Virus record (IMG/VR): IMGVR_UViG_3300027708_000238
Coordinates: 1-29,323 of that record
Length of the DNA stretch: 29,323 bases
Source: a virus
Strand: one strand, 5' to 3'
Under the pieces are notes generated by a model. It did not search any database. It saw only the letters and a program-made list of their open reading frames with translations, and was not told where the DNA came from. The translations under genes and the position numbers were made by a program. Below, one piece after another: positions 24,801 to 29,323 of this stretch. Each line of letters begins with the position of its first letter. The first letter of the stretch is position 1.

Positions 24801-27800
24801 AGCAGATACAATTGACCATGAAGAATAAATGTTTAATGCTTCGTTTGCTGCAGCAACCAATACCGGAGAAGATTTAGAAACTACTGTAATATCACCTAGT
24901 TGACCTGATGTACCAAGGCCCCAAACATATGCGTTGTTGGCAGTAGTTATACCAGCAGTGTGTGAACCACCAGCAGATACGGCTGTCCATGAAGAATAAA
25001 TTAGTGAACTTTTATATGGTCCAAATCTAAATGCTGTGGATTTATTAACTGTTGTACCATCACCTAATTGGCCAGTAGAATTACCACCCCATGTGTATAA
25101 AACACCAGTAGTGTCAATAGCAGCCATATGTGAACCACCAGCTGATAAGGATGTCCAAGAAATGATTGGTGCAATTGAATTTGATACCCAAACAAATACA
25201 GGAGAAGATTTAGAAACTGTTGTACCATCACCTATTGAACCGCTATTTCCAATGCCCCATGCATATAAATCTCCATTACTAAGAATACCTCCCGAATTTA
25301 AACCAGCACCAACACCAATTGCTGACCATGAAGAAGTACCAATTTGTATTGGTGAAGATTTATTAATTGTAGTACCATCACCAAGAGCACCATTACTATT
25401 AGAACCCCAAGCATACAAAGCACCGGCGGTAGTAATAGCGGCCATATAAAAGTTATTAGTGGCTATTTTTGTCCATGAACTTGATCCAATTTTAACTGGT
25501 GAAGATTTATCAACTGTAGTACCATCACCTATAAAGCCATAAACATTATTGAATCCCCATGTGTATAAAGCACCAGTGCTGTCAATAGCTCCTGCACTAC
25601 CTCGATCTCCAATGTTTATCATTAACCATGAAGAAGATCCAATTTTAACTGGCGAGGATTTATCAATTGTAGTACCATCACCTAATAAGCCAGCAGTACC
25701 TTGACCCCATACGTAAAGAGCACCAGTTGTGGTAATACCTGCTGAATTAAAATATCCACATCCAACTGTAGTCCATGAACTTGTACCAATTTTAACTGGC
25801 GAGGATTTATTAATTGTTGTACCATCACCTAATTGTCCTTGACTATTATAACCCCATGTATATAAAGCACCAGTAATATCAATAGCGGTTGCATGGTTAG
25901 TACCATTAGTGGATACAAACAACCAAGAAGAAGAACCAATTTTAACTGGTGATGATTTATTAATTGTGGTACCATCACCTAATCCACCATATGGATTCCA
26001 GCCCCATGTATACAAAGCACCAGTAATATCAATGCCTGCGGCGGAGTTTTGACCAGCACTTATTTTAGACCATGAGCTTGTACCAATTTTTACTGGTGAT
26101 GATTTATTAACTGTAGTACCATCACCTAATTGGCCAATTTGATTCCTACCCCATGCGTAAAGAGCTCCAGTAGAATCAATAGCTACCACATATGTATCAC
26201 CAACACTTATTTGTGTCCATGATCCTATTGGTGCAGTAACAACAGTTTGTACAGGAGTAGATTTATTAATTGTAGTACCATCACCTAATTGACCAGAAGC
26301 ATTACCACCCCAAGCATATAAAGCACCAGTAGTTAAAACACCAGCAGTATGAGAAGCACCAGCTGATACGGCTGTCCATGAAGAATAAATTGGTGTTTCT
26401 TGTACTAATACTTGCACTGATGAAGATTTATTAACCGTAGTACCATCACCTAATTGGCCTTTAGAATTATCACCCCATGTGTATAAAAAGTTATTACTAT
26501 CAATAGCTACAACATTTGATTGATTAGCAATTACTACTGTCCATGAACTTGAACCAATTTTACTTGGTACTAATTTATTAATTGTAGTACCATCACCCAG
26601 TCGGCCGGCAGAATTAACACCCCATGTATACAAATCACCAGTAGAAGTGATAGCTGCTGCAAATGACCAACCTACGGATACGGATGTCCAAGATAATCCA
26701 GATGAAATATTAACCGGTGTTGATTTATCAATTGTAGTACCATCACCTAATTGACCAAAAACATTTTGGCCCCATGCATATAAAACACCGGTATTAGTAA
26801 TACCAGTTACAACTGGATTACCGTGACATACAAATGTCCATGAAAGTGAACCAATTTTAACTGGTGAAGATTTAGCAATTGTAGTACCATCACCTAATTG
26901 ACCCTTATTATTATAACCCCACACATATAGAGCACCAGTAATATCAATGGCTGCTGTACCAAATGTACCAGCAGCCACTTTTGACCAAGAAGAAGTTCCA
27001 ATTTTAACTGGTGAAGATTTAGCAATTGTAGTACCATCACCTAATCCACCAAAAGTATTATAACCCCATGTATATAAAGCACCTGTAGTATCGATAGCCG
27101 CATTATGTAGATAACCAACACTCAATACACTCCATGAATTTGTACCAATTTTAACAGGAGAAGATTTATCAATTGTAGTACCATCACCAATTTGTCCGTT
27201 AGCATTATAACCCCATGTATATAAAGCACCTGTAGTATCAATACCTCCTGACGCAGTGGAAGCGGTTCCAACTATACTCCATGAATTCGTACCAATTTTA
27301 ACAGGAGAAGATTTATCAATTGTAGTACCATCACCTAGTTGACCTTCATTACCTCGACCCCATGTATATAAAGAAAAATCAGTTAATTTAATAGCTGCTC
27401 CATGCAAACCGTTTCCGGCAGCCGAAACTTGTTTCCATTGGTTTATTAATGCACTAAAAATAGTTGGTGGTACAGGAGTAGACCTATTAATTGTAGCGCC
27501 GTCACCAATTTGATTAGTAGCATTACCACCCCAAGCATATAAAGCACGAGTAGTTAAAACACCAGCAGTATGAGAAAGACCGGCTGATACGGCTGTCCAT
27601 GAAGAATACGTATTTAAATCTGAATTAATAATTGCGGGTAATATTGTTGGAACAGATCTTGAGCCAGATGAACCGGTTATATTAAGACCTAAAGCACCAT
27701 AATATGTATTGTCACCCATTACATATACATTACCATCAATTCCAAGAGCTAATGAATGAAAACCTGCTGTTCCAACAGCTGACCATGAAGAAGATCCAAT

Positions 27801-29323
27801 TTTTACTGGTGATGATTTATTAACTGTTGTACCATCACCTAATTGACCATATTGATTATAACCCCATGCATATAACGCACCTGTGGAATCAATTGCAACC
27901 ACTTGAGAAAGACCCGAACTTATTTTGGACCATGAACTTGAACCAATTTTAACGGGTGATGATTTGTTAACTGTTGTATTATCACCTAATTGGCCAACAT
28001 TATTTTGACCCCATGTATATAAAGCACCAGTAGAAGTAATTCCCATTGCATTTGAACATGCACTAGTTACAAATGACCATGAAGAGGATCCAATTTTGAC
28101 TGGTGATGATTTATCAATTGTAGTGCCATCACCTAGTGCGCCACCAGAATTGCCACCCCATGCATATAAAGCACCAGTATTATCAATACCAAATGCTGCG
28201 TTAAATCCTGCACGATCTATACTTACCATGTTCCAAGATTTGGTACCAATTTTTACTGGTGATGATTTATTAACTGTAGTACCATCACCTAATTGACCTA
28301 AAGAATTATTACCCCATGCATACAAAGCACCAATATTATCAATGGCTAAGGTACAAGCAAATCCAGATGCAATTTTTGTCCATAATTTAGTACCAATTTG
28401 AATTGGTGAATTTTTATTAACTGTAGTACCATCACCTAATTGGCCTTGAACATTCCTACCCCATGCCCATAATTGGCCAACAGAATCAATAGCAGTAGTT
28501 TGAGCGTAACCCATAGTTACAATTGACCATGATTTATTTCCAATTTTAGTTGGTGCAGACTTAGTAGAATTTGTGCCATCACCTAATGGGCCAAAAGAAT
28601 TTTCACCCCATGTGTATAAAGTTCCTGTGGTTGAAATGATTGCTGATTGATAATCGTAAGAACCATTAACAAAAGCCCAAGAAGTATTTGGACCTAACAA
28701 TGATGCAACTTGAACCGGTGATGATTTATTAATCGTTGTACCATCACCTAATTGGCTAGATGTATTGAGACCCCATGCATACAAAGCACCAGTAGTATCA
28801 ATAGCAGTTGTGTGTGTTGCACCAGCTGATACGGATGTCCATGAATTTGTACCAATTTTAACAGGTGAAGATTTAGAAGTTGCTGTACCATCACCCAATT
28901 GACCAAAATCATTTCTACCCCACGCATATAAACCACCATTAATATCAATAGCAGCTACATGTGAATTACCAGCTGATATGGATGTCCATGAACTTGATCC
29001 AATTTTTACTGGTATTGATTTGCTAGTTGATGTATTATCACCCAATTGATATGAAGTACCTCGACCCCATGTATACAAAGCACCGGTAGTGGTAATACCA
29101 GCAGTCATTGTACCGTCAGCACTAGCTACAATTTGTTTAAAAGAATAATAACCACCTACAAGAGGAATTTGTGTTGGTGTACTATAATATTCTAGGCCGG
29201 TAACATATCCAACTTGACCATATAGATTATAACCCCATGCATATAAAACACCATCTGTTGTAGTGCCTGTTGTATGAAATGTACCGGCACTTATTGATGT
29301 CCACGATGATGAACCAATTTTAA
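21846..29323 (-). CDS. Giant RCC1-repeat protein, probable fibre or adhesin (5' end outside window)
   Basis: At least 2,490 codons. The frame is open past ATG 29108 to the window edge and the extra part also encodes RCC1 repeats, so that ATG is internal and the true start lies outside. Nearly the whole protein is about 48 units of about 51 residues with the pattern SSWTxVSAG, then GALYAWGxNxxGQLGDGTT, then INKSSPVKIG. RCC1 repeats build seven-bladed beta-propellers. Long divergent linkers recur at eight-unit spacing (see findings). One unit (about 24373-24505) has lost the WG core, and the last three (21846-22260) diverge, ending GGAGSNFRR. No membrane segment is seen in the visible part. The position before gp13, where T4-like phages keep fibre genes, suggests a host-contact fibre; this is inference. 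Confidence 0.88.
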   Translation of the reverse strand, partial: KIGSSSWTSISAGTFHTTGTTTDGVLYAWGYNLYGQVGYVTGLEYYSTPTQIPLVGGYYSFKQIVASADGTMTAGITTTGALYTWGRGTSYQLGDNTSTSKSIPVKIGSSSWTSISAGNSHVAAIDINGGLYAWGRNDFGQLGDGTATSKSSPVKIGTNSWTSVSAGATHTTAIDTTGALYAWGLNTSSQLGDGTTINKSSPVQVASLLGPNTSWAFVNGSYDYQSAIISTTGTLYTWGENSFGPLGDGTNSTKSAPTKIGNKSWSIVTMGYAQTTAIDSVGQLWAWGRNVQGQLGDGTTVNKNSPIQIGTKLWTKIASGFACTLAIDNIGALYAWGNNSLGQLGDGTTVNKSSPVKIGTKSWNMVSIDRAGFNAAFGIDNTGALYAWGGNSGGALGDGTTIDKSSPVKIGSSSWSFVTSACSNAMGITSTGALYTWGQNNVGQLGDNTTVNKSSPVKIGSSSWSKISSGLSQVVAIDSTGALYAWGYNQYGQLGDGTTVNKSSPVKIGSSSWSAVGTAGFHSLALGIDGNVYVMGDNTYYGALGLNITGSSGSRSVPTILPAIINSDLNTYSSWTAVSAGLSHTAGVLTTRALYAWGGNATNQIGDGATINRSTPVPPTIFSALINQWKQVSAAGNGLHGAAIKLTDFSLYTWGRGNEGQLGDGTTIDKSSPVKIGTNSWSIVGTASTASGGIDTTGALYTWGYNANGQIGDGTTIDKSSPVKIGTNSWSVLSVGYLHNAAIDTTGALYTWGYNTFGGLGDGTTIAKSSPVKIGTSSWSKVAAGTFGTAAIDITGALYVWGYNNKGQLGDGTTIAKSSPVKIGSLSWTFVCHGNPVVTGITNTGVLYAWGQNVFGQLGDGTTIDKSTPVNISSGLSWTSVSVGWSFAAAITSTGDLYTWGVNSAGRLGDGTTINKLVPSKIGSSSWTVVIANQSNVVAIDSNNFLYTWGDNSKGQLGDGTTVNKSSSVQVLVQETPIYSSWTAVSAGASHTAGVLTTGALYAWGGNASGQLGDGTTINKSTPVQTVVTAPIGSWTQISVGDTYVVAIDSTGALYAWGRNQIGQLGDGTTVNKSSPVKIGTSSWSKISAGQNSAAGIDITGALYTWGWNPYGGLGDGTTINKSSPVKIGSSSWLFVSTNGTNHATAIDITGALYTWGYNSQGQLGDGTTINKSSPVKIGTSSWTTVGCGYFNSAGITTTGALYVWGQGTAGLLGDGTTIDKSSPVKIGSSSWLMINIGDRGSAGAIDSTGALYTWGFNNVYGFIGDGTTVDKSSPVKIGSSSWTKIATNNFYMAAITTAGALYAWGSNSNGALGDGTTINKSSPIQIGTSSWSAIGVGAGLNSGGILSNGDLYAWGIGNSGSIGDGTTVSKSSPVFVWVSNSIAPIISWTSLSAGGSHMAAIDTTGVLYTWGGNSTGQLGDGTTVNKSTAFRFGPYKSSLIYSSWTAVSAGGSHTAGITTANNAYVWGLGTSGQLGDITVVSKSSPVLVAAANEALNIYSSWSIVSAGDSHTAAITTAGALYAWGFGTLGQLGDGTAVSKISPIQIGSSSWSTVSAGGSHTAGITTANTLYTWGYGASGQLGNNNGSSSISPVLIDVGGSAYGYNINKVIAKGVTTSIILNDNTALITGTDGFTASNRLTPVIVTNSRKFTSWKSISAGSRYASFAISDDNSLWTWGYNALGQLGDGTTIDKTWPQFLIGSLWKNVSNRLNRTMAIKSDGSLYAWGGNVYGQLGDGTTVSTSSPVKIGTSSWSKVAAGDYHTVAIDSTGALYAWGGNATGQLGDNTTVNKSSPVQVVARTYASWSLISANDYNSAAISNDGGLYTWGYNADGELGDGTTVSGRTPTKIGNSSWLFVSSGYNITSAIDITGRLFTWGRNDYGQLGDGTVVSKSSPVQIGTSLWTKVSVGRFIAAAIDINGALYAWGYNGTGSLGDGTTINKSSPVKIGSKSWSLVSAGNVYMAAIDTTGALYAWGSNSNGALGDGTTINKSSPVKLGTGSWTTVSAGMNAGGAAIDSTGALYTWGYNNSGQLGDGTTIDKSSPVKIGTSSWSKISSTGTYRTNAITATGELYGWGYNAYGQATGDSTTFNRSSPVKIGSNSWTNVASGGYHTLALQIDGNLFAFGGGDASGGYGQLGIPDGNSRSSPTQLGLTLTGAFNYSSWTFISAGVSHTAAITTAGALYTWGQNINGQLGDGTTTNRSTTLKIGTSSWSIISSYYNMNAAIDASGALYTWGYGASGNLGDGTKIDKSSPVQIGTSSWSTVSISIYPTLAIDASGALYAWGYNFWGSFGDGTTIDKYSPVKIGTSSWSAVSADENVLAINSVGDLYGWGYNTTYGAVGDGTKINRSSPVQVGGYLTNIKNAKATGWKDFNLLNGIYFGINSEDSLYAWGTNTNNAFGFNAYGNRSTPDIVNIALSNLNIIDVALGNNTTIAITTDNETNNYLYAWGNNAVGQYGDGTTVTRSSPVLVTQLATGYTANLFSGGAGSNFRR
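23350..23420 (-). repeat. 71-nt identical direct repeat (second copy 25354-25424)
   Basis: Both copies encode the same LYAWGSNSNGALGDGTTINK blade core and are identical over 71 nt including synonymous positions, 2,004 nt (about 13 units) apart. Recent duplication or gene conversion inside the array is the simplest explanation. Confidence 0.9.
26301..26387 (-). repeat. 87-nt near-identical direct repeat (second copy 27522-27608)
   Basis: The two stretches align without gaps over 87 nt with 4 mismatches, offset by 1,221 nt (407 codons, eight RCC1 units). Both encode the same unit type, preceded by the long linker ending in YSSWTAVSAG and carrying SHTAGVLTT, which marks the super-repeat. Confidence 0.85.

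Larger units (their letters stand above)
21900..29310 (-). repeat. RCC1 tandem array, about 48 units of roughly 153 nt
   Basis: In-frame tandem repeats visible at DNA level as recurring plus-strand words such as gtagtaccatcacctaatt and ccccatgtatataaagcacc every 150-160 nt. Units differ at the middle and N-terminal edge of each blade but keep the WG and LGDGTT core nearly fixed. Spacing is a multiple of three throughout, with no frameshift. Confidence 0.95.

Noticed and set aside
23341-28296. Plus-strand open frames within the RCC1 array (for example 23341-23547, 25036-25449, 28096-28296)
   Set aside because: They repeat the same proline/valine-rich pattern because they are antisense shadows of the repeats, with no ribosome binding sites or family resemblance.
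21846-29108. ATG 29108 as the true start of the RCC1 protein
   Set aside because: The same frame continues without a stop to the window edge and encodes another complete RCC1 motif (LYAWGYNLYGQVG), so this Met is internal.
21900-29310. CRISPR-like periodicity of short repeated words every 150-160 nt
   Set aside because: The periodicity is in frame, multiples of three, and codes for RCC1 blades on the minus strand. Spacers are not unique and no Cas genes are present.
21846-29323. A eukaryotic-type RCC1 chromatin or nucleotide-exchange role
   Set aside because: Only the repeat fold is shared. Length, phage structural context and position favour a fibre or adhesin.
1-29323. tRNA genes, homing endonucleases, transposases or integrase
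   Set aside because: No cloverleaf-like sequence, HNH or GIY-YIG motif, or recombinase motif was recognised on either strand by reading. No computed search was possible.

Overview
The window is a 29.3-kb piece of a T4-superfamily myovirus genome. Every convincing gene lies on the minus strand, so transcription runs from high to low coordinates. The gene order gp13-gp14-gp15-gp16-gp17-gp18-gp19-gp20-gp67-gp68-gp21-gp22-gp23-gp3-uvsY-uvsW is the T4-like neck/packaging/tail/head core as arranged in marine cyanophages and pelagiphages. The DNA is AT-rich, genes are packed with 1-14 nt overlaps (a longer one at uvsW), and no host, plasmid or transposon genes are visible. The host cannot be named from this window; an aquatic bacterioplankton host is an inference from the similarity in layout and protein style to uncultured marine T4-like phages.

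Region by region in the direction of transcription. (1) 29323-21846: one giant open reading frame, cut by the window edge at its N-terminus, made almost entirely of about 48 RCC1-type repeats. It is probably a fibre or adhesin. (2) 21787-17018: four compact, partly overlapping genes for glycosyltransferases, two of them fused to SAM-dependent methyltransferases. Three of the four are tandem paralogues. (3) 16977-14224: neck and tail-completion proteins gp13, gp14 and gp15. gp14 and gp15 share an extra C-terminal beta-type module. (4) 14222-12819: a collagen-like fibre protein placed between gp15 and gp16. (5) 12803-8364: small and large terminase, tail sheath and tail tube. (6) 8293-3410: portal, then the prohead core and protease cluster (gp67, two small or unknown proteins, gp68, gp21, gp22). 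(7) 3377-1413: major capsid protein, a strong terminator, and gp3. (8) 1345-1: recombination genes uvsY, a small DUF3820-like gene, and the N-terminal part of the uvsW helicase.

The parts fit together as follows. gp20, gp22, gp67, gp68, gp21 and gp23 build and mature the prohead. gp16 and gp17 package DNA through the portal. gp13, gp14, gp15 and gp3 close the head-tail joint and tail end, and gp18 and gp19 form the contractile tail. The RCC1 and collagen-like proteins are candidates for host contact, and the sugar-transfer genes may modify a fibre, another virion protein or a host or viral glycan. Regulation looks T4-like: late boxes TATAAATA or close variants precede gp3, gp22, gp67, gp19 and gp18, and several overlap the stop codon of the upstream gene. 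uvsY instead has a sigma70-like promoter whose -10 lies in a palindrome.

The most unusual features are the RCC1 array, whose long linkers recur every eight units, and the predicted leaderless gp3 message directly behind a UUCG-loop terminator.
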